Source: Lentinula raphanica
Taxonomy: Eukaryota > Basidiomycota > Agaricomycetes > Agaricales > Omphalotaceae
Reading direction: 5' to 3'
DNA: 64,000 nucleotides
Assembly: GCA_027919835.1 (NCBI GenBank)
Contig: JANVFP010000013.1
Span: 1,116,001 to 1,180,000, forward strand
The position numbers and the translations under genes are program-made. The first letter of the stretch is position 1. Each line of letters starts with the position of its first letter. The notes beneath the pieces were generated by a model, which worked only from the letters and a program-made list of their open reading frames with translations, ran no database searches and had not been told where the DNA came from. Positions 9,972 through 19,878 of the stretch are shown here, piece by piece.

Positions 9972-12118
9972 CTACATTCTGTATTTCTTCTCCATTTCAG
10001 CAAGCTCTTCCAAGATCTTCTGTAAAACCTCTTTATCCTTTCCCTCAGTAACTAAACCCTCCAGCTCCGTCACTGCCCATTTAGAGGTGTCAAATATCCT
10101 ATCAGTCTTTGGCTGCAACAACTTCTCTACCTGAAGTCCAGAAACCAGACGTAGAGCATGTTGTATGATGAGAAGGTTGGAGGGACTGAAAGAAAAATCA
10201 TGCTTGTATTCTGGAAGGAGGGCTTGCATGTTGAGCAGAAGATCATCTGCTTCACGGACATAAAGTCCATCTGGGGAGGCTATTTTTTTGATGAATAGTT
10301 CCACAAGAGCAAGAACTTTAGGACAACCACAGTCTAGATGTCCATGGCGCTGTGGTATTTTTTTGCCCCTCCAGTTGACAAGGTCAGAATGGGTGGCACA
10401 TTTTTTGCCACCAACCTAGATTGGAAAGTAAATGAAGTAATCACTAGGCAGGTTGCAAAACTATAATACTTACATGGTTCTTGAGAAGTTGCATAGCCAA
10501 TTCGGGTCCACCCTCAATGGTGCCAGGGTAAGATTCCAATTTCTGCCTGGCATCCTTTGCCTTGGTTTTAGAGAGAACTATACGTTTACCAGTCTCATAA
10601 TCAAAAAACAGAATATCACCAGCCTGGTTACCTGCAACAATTATTACAGAACATATCTGTGTCTATAATATAAATACTTACCTGCAAAGGCAATTGCAGG
10701 TGCCTGAGGAAATCCTGGCTGATACGTAGGCTGAGAAGAGGTAGAATGAGCTGTAGTGATTGGGTTTAACTGTGTGACACTCCAAGTCAGTAGTGAAATA
10801 AACTTGAAATAATAACAAACATTGGTAGTGTCATCTATCTCTGGTATCTCTCTTTTCAGCCATTCCCACAGTTTGATAGCATGGTCTGGTCCTAAGTTTT
10901 CTTCTTCACCATTGATTGGCCAATCTATAGCCGTACCATCTATCTCTAATTTTTTACAGATTGATATACCTTTGATCAACAGTTGACTGGTGGCTAGGCG
11001 TAAAGAGGATGTTGGATCACCATGCCCACTTGTGGAAGGGCTAGTCTGATATTCTTTCCAAGAGTTGGCAAAAGCTTTAATGGAAGCGTATGGGAGATCA
11101 TCCTTGAACTCTGTTAAACTGTCAGAATATGACACAACATTATAACTGAAAGTGTAAAAGAAATGCACTTCAATATGCAATGTAAAAAAAAGGCACTTCA
11201 ATGAGGTGTAAAGAAGAGACACTTTCATATGAAGTGTAGAGGGAATGCACTTCAATGAAGTGTAAAAGAGAGACACTTTCATATGAAGTGTAGAAGGAAT
11301 GCACTTCATTGGGGAGTGTAAAAGAAAGACACTTCAAATGAGGTGTAGTATAATTACACTTCAATATGCAGTGTAAAAAAAAGACACTTTGATATGAAGT
11401 GTAAGAGAAATGCACTTCATTATGAAGTGTAAAGGAAAGACACTTCAAATAGGGTGTAGAAAAAACACACATCAAATGAAGTGTAAAGAAAATACAGCTT
11501 GTAGCAATGTGTCAATAAAGGAATCTTACCTTGTAAAGCCTTCTTCTTGTGCGCTTCCATGTCAAACATTGGAACATCTTCAGTATGATTAGTATTATCT
11601 AAGAAGATATCAACTTCATTTGAGTAGATTGTATTGATATACTTACTGCTAAAATCTCCAATTGTTTCGGAGGTGCCACTACTGCCACTACGGTTGATGG
11701 CACCCGCTAGTTGTTGTACTTGGAGATATCAGTTTAGAGGTAATAACAAGTTAGGCCAAGATCTCACAGGTTGGATCAATATTCATTCCAGCACCAGGTT
11801 GAGCCATGGAAGTGGTTTGAACTAGACATTGTACGTCAATCCACACTCTATCAAAAAGCCAGAGACAGTTGAGATCACGTTTAGAAATGCCTTGGATCTG
11901 AGATTGCACTTGGGCAATATCTTTGTCTAGAGTTTGAACAGTTACTGACCATAGAAATCAGATAGTATCAGAGCAATCAAAAATTGAAACGTACCTCCAG
12001 GGAATTTTTTCTCTCTCAAATTAGTGGAGGTTTTTTTGAACTTGGCACGTTTAGTTTCCAACTCCTCCAGCTGCATATTCAGGGATTCAAGGAGAGTTGC
12101 TGTAGTTTCAGTTGACAT
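9972..12118 (-). CDS. Uncharacterised element-borne protein with coiled-coil N-terminus
   Basis: Exons that join in frame are 12118-11995, about 11950-11780, about 11715-11650, about 11605-11530, about 11116-10830, about 10790-10682, about 10633-10475 and about 10417-9972. The start MSTETTATLLESLN leads into a Glu/Lys-rich coiled coil. A small conserved-looking segment LNCLWLFDRVWIDVQCL follows, then an acidic region with EIDGTAIDWP, and a middle domain with FFDYETGKRIVLSK and a GPELAMQLL helix. Near the end a cysteine/histidine cluster (KKCATHSD, then RHGHLDCGC) could bind metal. The C-terminus is a helical segment ending EMEKKYRM. I do not recognise the family. It is co-oriented with the dioxygenase and recombinase, so it is probably cargo of the same element. 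The intron near 11117-11529 contains the hairpin minisatellite. Confidence 0.65.
11150..11500. repeat. Palindromic minisatellite inside an intron
   Basis: A run of about 13-14 units of about 25 bases, each built around an imperfect palindrome of the form ACACTTCATATGAAGTGT followed by an AAAAGAAAG-type spacer. Every unit can fold on itself. It lies in the large intron of the gene on the minus strand. Some minus frames remain open through it, which I attribute to composition. Confidence 0.85.
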
Positions 12119-12249
12119 CGTTTATAATGACTGGTGTGAAAAGAAGTGTAAAAAGAATTGAAGAGTTCAGAATTCAGATAGAGGTGATGATGGTTACTGA
12201 TAACGTTAAAGGAAGCCTGATTTGTTAGTATTTGTTTGTTCAAATAAGG

Positions 12250-12860
12250 GGTGATTTTTTAACAGCTCAGTGCTGTATATGTTTTATTTTTACACATTCA
12301 TTTGAAGTGTTCAATTATGACAGCTCTCTATAGTATATGTCAAATTCTTACAGGTTCCTTCACAAGTGTCATTTTTTGACACTTCAGTGCTGTATGTGTA
12401 TAGTCTTTACACATTTGTTCAAAGTGTGCATTTATGACACCTCAGTGCTGTATGTGTTTTATTTTTACACATTTGTTTAAAGTGTGCATTTATGACAGGT
12501 CTCTATAGTATATGTCAAATTTTTACATGTTCTTTCACAAGTGTAATTTTTTTGACACCTCAGTGCTGTAAGTGTTTTATTTTTACACATTTGTTTAAAG
12601 TATGCAATTATGACAGGTCTCTATAGTATATGTCAAATTTTTACAGGTTCTTTCACAAGTGTCATTCTTTGACACCTCAGTGCTGTATGTGTATAATCTT
12701 TACACATTTGTTTAAAGTGTGCATTTATAACACCTCAGTGCTGTATATGTTTTATTTTTACACATCTGTTTAAAGTGTGCATTTATGACAGGTCTCTATA
12801 GTATATGTCAAATTTCTACATGTTCTTTCACAAGTGTAATTTTTTGACACCTCAGTATGG
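12250..12860. repeat. Higher-order tandem repeat of about 58-bp monomers
   Basis: The word CAGTGCTGTA recurs at about 12266, 12384, 12441, 12560, 12676 and 12734, with a diverged copy at 12851. The spacings are near 118, 57, 119, 116, 58 and 117. Two monomer types of about 58 bases alternate, one with CAGTGCTGTATGTGT and ACACATTTG...AAGTGT, the other with TCTATAGTATATGTCAAAT and CACAAGTGT. The palindrome ACACATTCATTTGAAGTGT at 12292-12310 links it to the intronic repeat at 11150-11500. It lies between the stop of the dioxygenase gene and the start of the uncharacterised gene. Confidence 0.85.
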
Positions 12861-12926
12861 ATGAAGAATGTCTCTGAGATTATATGGTTTGCGACAATTT
12901 TGTGTGTAATCTGAAGATAACAAAAT

Positions 12927-15900
12927 TTACAGTACAAAAACATTAGACATCCACCCATTCCCATCTTTCTGATAAGAAAATCCCTCTTTGTCAGAATGAA
13001 GTACTAAAGATGACCTAATTCCTTCATAATGAAGATTGAAATGAGTATAAGTTTTTGAAGGAAAGACAACAAAATCCCCATTTTTTACTTCAAGAGTCAA
13101 CTTGGGCTCATATAAGCATAAGTCTCCTCCAGCAAAATCACCAATCACAAGAACAATACAACCTGATCTATCACCTTTATCTCTATGAGCTGTTGTGGAG
13201 CAATTGAGATTTACCACAACACTTCTGAAAGGACGTGCTGGGGTGGAATCATAGAGAGGTACAATGTCAATCTCTGCTTCTATGTCCTCAAAAAAGTCTG
13301 AATGATGTTTGAGGGTCTATATAAAGTGATTTATTGATACCAAAAAAAGTAAGTCTCAAAAATAAACATACCTTTGCTACAACCTCTTCAATGACATCTT
13401 CTAGGCAACAGCATAAAAGATCCCATTCCTCAGCAAATGTTTGCATATCCTGAGAAGCATGGACTTGAAACTGGGAAGTATTGGTATGTTTGCCACCTTT
13501 TCTTCTCAAATACAGGGGATGAGTTCCTTTTGGAGCCAATTTTCCCTAAATATTTCAAAATATTAAAACAGCTTTTAAACAGCTATTTATTATGAAGGGG
13601 GAAGACTTACATCTGGTCCATACTTGCCAAAAAAAGTAAAATGCAAGGCAGTAAAGCCAGAAACTTCCCTTGAATTTTTGCTGACTAACTCAACCCCAGA
13701 GATAGTAGAACTTGCAGCTCTACTCCAGGCCAGTAAACTCATCAGTAGATTCTGCCTTTTATTGGAGCTCAGAGTGCTGTTGACATCCACTATGAGCTGG
13801 CCATCTTGATCTCTAATTTCCAGTCTTTGACTAGAAAAAATAAGTTAAAAGTAAGTGAAAAACAACAGCAAAAAGAAACTTACTTGGCAAAGAGAGAAGA
13901 AGGTATTTTCAACCACTTCTTATTTTTGAGGAGCTCTCCAGAATATTTGTCGTATCTGGTTTTCAACTAATATTGGTTAAAGGATGTTACAAGATTAAAA
14001 CTTTAAAAATTCTTACCTGTTCCTGCAGAGTACTCATGCTATCTACCTCAATAGCTTCGGAAGCTCCTTTTCTTTGCTTTTCAGTCCACTTTGTTCTAGC
14101 AGACTTAGAAGCAGAAAAAGGAAGTTTGGATGGAATGGAAGTTTCTTTAAACCAACTCTGAAGTTTGACTTCATCATCAGATATCTCAAAGCTATCCACA
14201 AAGTGAAAGTTGAGTTGTGGTATCTGAGAAGCAACACTCTCAGATATTCCTTGCTGAGTTAGATGACTTTGAGTGACTAGGTCAAAGCAGAAATCATCAA
14301 TGTTCTGCAAGGAACATGAATAAGATAGACTCTCAGCCCAGAGAGGTTTACTGCGTTGAAGACTAATGAAAGCTCTAGAGTTTTGTTTAGACAGCAGACA
14401 GATTTGTGAAAAAAAATCAATATACCTTGAATGGAAACTATCAAAATATCTATCACTCATCACAATGTCTTGGCAGTCAAGGAAGGTACCAGCAAGGAAG
14501 GTACCAGCAACTTCAGTTTGAGAGGAAGTTGGTGAGAAAAGGAGAGGTATTCGAAGAGGAATAGCTTTTTGGAGTTTTGAAATAGCTGGTGCAAGACGTT
14601 GGGAGACAAATGTCAGGTTCACTAATTGAAGTAAGTTTCCAAGATATAGCTTAGAAAGAGATTTTGGACTAACAAGGATCTTGAGGAAAGCGTATTTCAT
14701 TACAGAGTTCAAAAAGAACCTGAGCAACTAAAGCCTTAGACTTCAACTTTGCAGCAAGACCAGGCTGAGAGGCAATAATAACTAAGAGATAAATAGTTCC
14801 TTCAAGGAAATGTGGCTGTTAGAACAAGATAATGTCAAGAGAGATAGAATTACTCACCGGCACCAGCTAATCTTGCCCATCTTGAGCCAGCGTTAAGCCA
14901 ATCATGCATCTTCTGGCGTGATATACCCTGCTGCTCAATCTTGAGTATGGAAGGATAGGCGCTGGATATAGGTTCTTCAAGAGTCTTGTTCTCATATAAA
15001 AATCTAGAACAATCTATTAGAGAGGTAGAGAAGGGAATTTGAAGACGTACGAGTTAATTTTGGCAGCAAAAGATAGCTCACACATCATTCTAACCAAGAT
15101 GGAAGAAGCCTCAATCTTCTCTGCTCTGTTACATCTCTGAGCAAGATGAAGGAGAGAATCTGTGCTGAAAGCACAACCTTCTTCTTCCCACTTAGTACCG
15201 TAAACAATCTTACACATCTCAGCCACCCATTGATCACTCCCCCAGGAAGTTCCTCCAGTCAGCCTCAACATCAAAGCCAGACCACTGTCGGTAACATGCT
15301 TAGGAGGTCTGCGGGGCTTATCTGTAGCTTCGTAGAGGAAACCATCTTCTAAGCCCTGGGTTTCTTCACCTCCTCCCCCTGGTCCTTCCCTTCCTGCTCC
15401 ACTGACTCCTCCACCGAGTCCTCCACCTTCTCCTCCTGCTCCACCCACTCCTTCCCCAAAAGGACCACTGGCCCCTTCAGAGGAGGAAGGTGCCTGTCCA
15501 AGGTCTTCAGAAGGATCTGAGTCTGTCTCTTCTTCCAAACCCCTGCCAACCCTCCTACGTTTTCGTTGAGCTGCAGCCCCTCCTCTCCCACAGGTGTTTC
15601 GAGGGGCTGGACCAGGGTTGGGACCTTGACCAGCACCATCATCTGGACCACCCCCGGCTAGGACATTGTCTGGACCATCTCCCTCATCGTTCTCTTCTTC
15701 ACCTGCTCCACCTAAGTCTTCTTCTTCTTCTTCTTCTTCTTCAGGACGTGGACGTTTTCGAGATGAAGAAGCCCCATAGGAGCTGTCTAGAGCTTGGGGT
15801 GAATCACCTTTGTCTTGTTCATCTTGAATCAAAGATAACAAGAGATCGTCCAAGTCTTCTTCAAAAGAAGATAATGGCCAGGAGGAGGAGGGTAAACCAT

Positions 15901-17442
15901 CTGGAGCACAGCACTGGTCATCCTCCTCAGGCGTGAATACTTGCATAGGGGAAAGGGCCAGAGTGGGAGAACTGGGGGAACGTCCTACTGTTGAGGAAAG
16001 AGCCAGACTAGGTGAACAAGAGAGTGTAGACGAACAAGGGAGTGTAGGCGATCGAGCCAGCGTGGGTGATAGCGTGGGTGATCGAGCCAGCGTGGGTGAC
16101 CGAGCCAACGTAGGTGACCGAGCCAACGTAGGTGATCGTGCCAACGTAGGCGATCGTGCCAGGATGGGTGATCTAGCCAAAGTAGGGGATCTAGCCAAAG
16201 GAGCAGAATGAGCCAAAGACGGTGACCTAGCAAACTGGGATGAACGTGGCAAAAGAGCCGGCGAATGAGCAAGTTCCGTTGTAGGAGAACGACGCGTAAT
16301 CATAGGAGAATGACGCGTAAGTTCCATCGTAGGAGAACGACGCGTTAGTTCCATCGTAGGAGAACGACGCGTAAGTTCAGTCGTAGGCGTACAAGGTGAA
16401 TGTTCCTTCGTAGTCGTAGGAGAACAAGGCGAATGCGTATGGGCAGGCTGTCTAGCAGGTGGGGGTATGGGGGTATGCAGAAGCTTAGGTGAATGTGCCA
16501 GTGTGGGGGAATAAGCCAGTGTGGGGGAATGAGACAGAGGTCCTAAAGAAAGGAAAGGGATTTTTAGACAGGGTCATGAGTAGGAGAGTAAGAGTTGAAG
16601 ACAGGGGGAGCTCACCTTGGAAAGAAAGCTCAGTCAGTTCAGAAACTCCTGGGAGATCATCTTCCGCGTTTTCAACTTCGTCGGGAGCCCCTGGCCTTCC
16701 TTCTGGCACGCGATGAGTTCTGGGCGGTGACCTCTCAGAGTGTCCTTCGCTGCCTACAGTTCCAACGCTCTCCCCGCGTCGGGCAAGGGAAAGTCTTTCG
16801 CTGGGGCCGGCGATGGGACGTTGGAGCTCGAAGGGGCGTCTTAAGGGTAAATCGAGCTCGTCGAGATTCGGGAAACTCGTTTCGCGATAGTGGAGGGACG
16901 CGGAAAGACGGTCGACGTTGAATGGTCTCGGAGTGAGTTGAAGAGCGTTGGAAGACGCGGGTTCCTGCGAAAAAAGCGCGTGAGTGGGGAGAAAACCCCC
17001 TTTCCAGCCACTCACCAGAATGAGCCGACTTTCATCTACTTGCGTGGCAACATCTCTTCTTGGAGCAGGCATTAGAAGTTTGAGGGCTTGCAACAACGCG
17101 TATTCCTGTTGAAAAAAAGACGGTGTGAGTGGGAGAAAAACTTGACTTCACGCAACTCACCCGAAGACCCGAATTTTCTTCAACTTGCGTGCCTAGCTCT
17201 GTTTTCTTTGTGGAGAACGCCTCCAAGCCTGTAGCAGGGGTCCTAGGGTCCAGATGAGAGGTTGGAAGAGAGGAGGACAGTCCAGGGTTTTCAGAAAGGG
17301 TAGGCCCAGGACTTGAAAGCCGAAGTCGCGTTTGAATCGGCGTCACCAAATCCCTCAAGTCGTCCGGTAGGTCAGGACCTAGCCTGGAGAAAAGTCCCAG
17401 CAAGGAACGAAGCTGAGAAGAGGTGAAAAAAATTTGAGACAT
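12927..17442 (-). CDS. TET/JBP-type 2-oxoglutarate/Fe(II) dioxygenase
   Basis: A large multi-exon gene. Well-placed exons are 17442-17161, 17105-17016 and 16974-16616. A long fourth exon runs from about 16543 to 15050, followed by at least six more to the stop at 12927. The N-terminal half is low complexity: Ser/Pro repeats (LARSPT type), an acidic block with a poly-Glu run, an RKRRR basic patch likely to be a nuclear signal, and a Gly-rich stretch. A helical middle region follows. The C-terminal exon has the double-stranded beta-helix signature of TET/JBP oxygenases: the metal-binding HxD in TTAHRDKGDRSG, IGDFAGGDLCL, NGDFVVFPS, and the distal His and 2-oxoglutarate Arg in THFNLHYEGIRSSLVLH. 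In this family the reaction is stepwise oxidation of 5-methylcytosine in DNA. Activity here is inferred from intact motifs. Basidiomycete TET genes are linked to KDZ transposons; this one sits with a tyrosine recombinase. Confidence 0.85.
15985..16205 (-). repeat. 18-bp coding repeat (Ser-Pro array) in the dioxygenase gene
   Basis: Tandem 18-base units encode ARSPTL/ARSPIL hexapeptides, about nine in a row, within a larger Ser-Pro-rich stretch extending to about 16540. Such arrays are usual phosphorylation targets and may expand or contract by slippage. Confidence 0.85.
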
Positions 17443-17514
17443 GAGAGAAAAAAAGGGAGGCTTGGGGCGCTACCACTAACGGTGAGGAAGCGAGTTGGTC
17501 GTCGGGCGCTTAGC

Positions 17515-17574
17515 CTGGACGCTCAAAAAGGCAAACCTTTCCAGCGCGAAAGGTTTGCCTTTTTGAGCGTCCAG
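17515..17574. repeat. Perfect 27-bp inverted repeat (hairpin) before the dioxygenase start
   Basis: The left arm 17515-17541 begins CTGGACGCTCAAAAAGGCAA. The right arm 17548-17574 is its exact reverse complement, and the loop CAGCGC has six bases. It lies 73 bases upstream of the ATG at 17442, so it is in the promoter or 5' leader. A perfect stem of this length in an otherwise diverged region suggests selection or recent origin. Confidence 0.95.
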
Positions 17575-18420
17575 AAAGAAAGCTGTGCCAGCGCTTCTGT
17601 GGTCCAGATTAGCGCCTCGACTTTTTGGATAAGGCGAAGTTCCTGCACAGAGATCAGCCAGCCTCTCAAGAAAGTGTAAGACTGGAGACCGTTGGTGGTC
17701 TCCCTTGCCTCCTCTGTCCACATTCACGTTCTACACCCAGGGGAGAGAGAAAGACACCGAAAGGAGGACGAGGTAAGAGACGAAGGCGGAAGCTATACAA
17801 CACAGACGACGAATTCGAAGCCTGCAGGCCTGATGCTTCGACTCTTCGTCTTCCGTGTCTTCTTCGTTGTCGATGTCGTCTTCGTTGTCGATGTCGTCTT
17901 CGTTGTCGATGTCGTCTTCGTCTTCGGTGTCGTCCTCGGAGCTCTCGGAACGATCAGGAGCGGGTTCCTCGTCGGCGGTAATCGAGGGCTGATTCTGGTG
18001 TGAGTATTTGTGTGGGGAGAGGGAGGAGGGGTGTGGGAAGGAGGGGTGTATGAGGATGGACAGGTGTATGAGGATGGGAAGGAGGATGGGAAGGAGGAGG
18101 GGCAGGGGGAGTCGAACGGAGACGGAGATGCGCAGTCTAATGGGTCTACCTGGAAGAGTAAGGTTCAAGAAGAGAAAGTGGAGATTGAAAACAAGCCGGG
18201 GAAGACAAATCACGATCACGATCCAGATCCCTATCCCAAACACAAACACAAACTCAATCCAATCTGTCTTCAGTATCAGGTACCTCCCTCATCATCATCT
18301 ACCCCATCACTGTATCCTCCTCTTCAACCCCTTTGTCCACGTTCTCCCTTTCCTAATCCTCATCCTCTTTCTTTAGGCTCCATCTTTATCTCCAACATCA
18401 ATCTAAGACAAGGATGACAA
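17575..18420. other. Upstream region with 18-bp repeats and an acidic minus-strand frame
   Basis: A minus-strand frame (17731-18249) contains an acidic stretch with EDDIDN hexapeptides produced by three 18-base units at 17862-17915, preceded by SITADEEPAPDRSESSEDD. The acidic part looks like real protein. The rest of the frame is hydrophobic or proline noise, and I cannot join it to a start or to the dioxygenase. It may be an unplaced exon or relic. Confidence 0.35.
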
Positions 18421-18449
18421 GGGCGTGAAGAGAAGAGACAACAACCACG

Positions 18450-19430
18450 TAACAAGTTCTTGAAGATGGAAGGTAGACGACGACGATGACCTAGAGAACC
18501 CCGATGGACCTACGAACCAATGACCGACCGACAACAACTCTACTACCTACGACTACTCTGACTATTAGAGAACCCCGATGACTACTACAACCTCCTCGAT
18601 AGCGTTCTGGACTGCAAGTACTGCACTGTTCTTGACCTCAAGAGAGCATACAGCCACCTCTACAACCGAAATGAACCCCTACAGACGACAACAGACAACG
18701 ATCCGACACACGACGACAACACACGATGCTCAAGACAACGACTCTAACACTGCAACCGAAATGAACCCCTACAGACGACAACAGACAACGATCCGACACA
18801 CGACGACGACACACGACGACGACACACGACGACGACACACGACACACGACGACGACACACCGACACACGACGACAACACACCGACACACGACGACAACAC
18901 ACCGACACACGATGCTCAAGACAACGACTCTAACACTGCGAGAGAACTCCGAGAGACTACGATGAATAACGACGACCACGAAGAATACAACATCTATGAC
19001 TTACTAGTTATTCACCGTAAGATATCTCATTACGAGTCTTTGCAGACTGCCTCGACACAAGGTAATAGATCTCTGTCTTCAAAGGAGGGAAGAACATCTT
19101 TTCCAATTACTGATTCCAATTCCTCTTGGACTTTTCTTTGAACCTCAGGATACAACAAGGAACAAAATCACTACGATTAAGACCTACAACGTGACAAGGA
19201 AGGCCGACAACACTCAGACTGACAAACCGACTACAACTACAGATACGACTACAACTACAGACACACCGATTGAGGAAGACGCCGACCGACCTACAACTAC
19301 GATGCTCCAACCGAAGATAAGTACTAAGATGTCGACTACGACTACAAATATCTACTACTGCTATTCTCTCTGACAGCAGACAACAGCAGACAATGACTCC
19401 GACTAAGGATGAACCCGACCGTTATCCTCG
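18450..19430 (+). pseudogene. Possible relic of a Ty3-type reverse transcriptase, broken by simple repeats
   Basis: In one frame near 18585-18680 the translation includes LLDSVLDCKYCTVLDLKRAY, which resembles the reverse-transcriptase segment with a VLDL core (compare the KYFTxLDLxxAY pattern of Ty3/gypsy elements). The frame is then swamped by repeats of ACGACGACAC type (18770-18920) and a duplicated block (ACCGAAATGAACCCCTACAG at 18667 and 18758). Downstream debris is open but uninterpretable. I give it as an old, broken element at low confidence. Confidence 0.3.
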
Positions 19431-19878
19431 TCTGCCGAACTTTATGTACATACCCATCCATAGGTTATCAACTGTTCTAGCATACACCCATACGGTGGTC
19501 ATAGATTGTTTTTCTTAGATACCAACTCATCTTAGTATGTTTGCTACACCGCCTCAAACATGTATTAGAGAAATAACATATTCGAGTGTTAGTGAAAGCG
19601 TTCATCTGGATGGCAAAAATTTTGAAATTCTCTTAAATTCTGCTTAAATTCTGCTTAAATTCTGCTTAAATTTATGATGATATGCTGCATAGTCGCCACA
19701 TAGTAAGCTACATAAGAGGTGTAAATTTAAGACAGTAGCCATAGTGCTTTTTCTACTGGTTAAGGCTTGGCTCACCACTCACTTTTTATGGTTATGCTGC
19801 AACTTATGCAAGCTGAGTAGGTTGATAAAATCATAGAGCATGGATTTGAACGTATTATCATTCTAATTCTAAGGTACC

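Noticed and set aside
11150..11500. Regular repeats resembling a CRISPR array
   Set aside because: Eukaryotic, intron-located, with no unique spacers between units; simply a palindromic minisatellite.
15490..16211. Plus-strand open frames opposite the Ser-Pro repeat exon
   Set aside because: Shadows of the repeat-coding exon; no starts or splice logic.
18578..19141. Plus-strand Thr/His-rich frame of 187 codons
   Set aside because: Produced by ACGACGACAC-type simple repeats; no protein-like segment except the possible reverse-transcriptase word in another frame.
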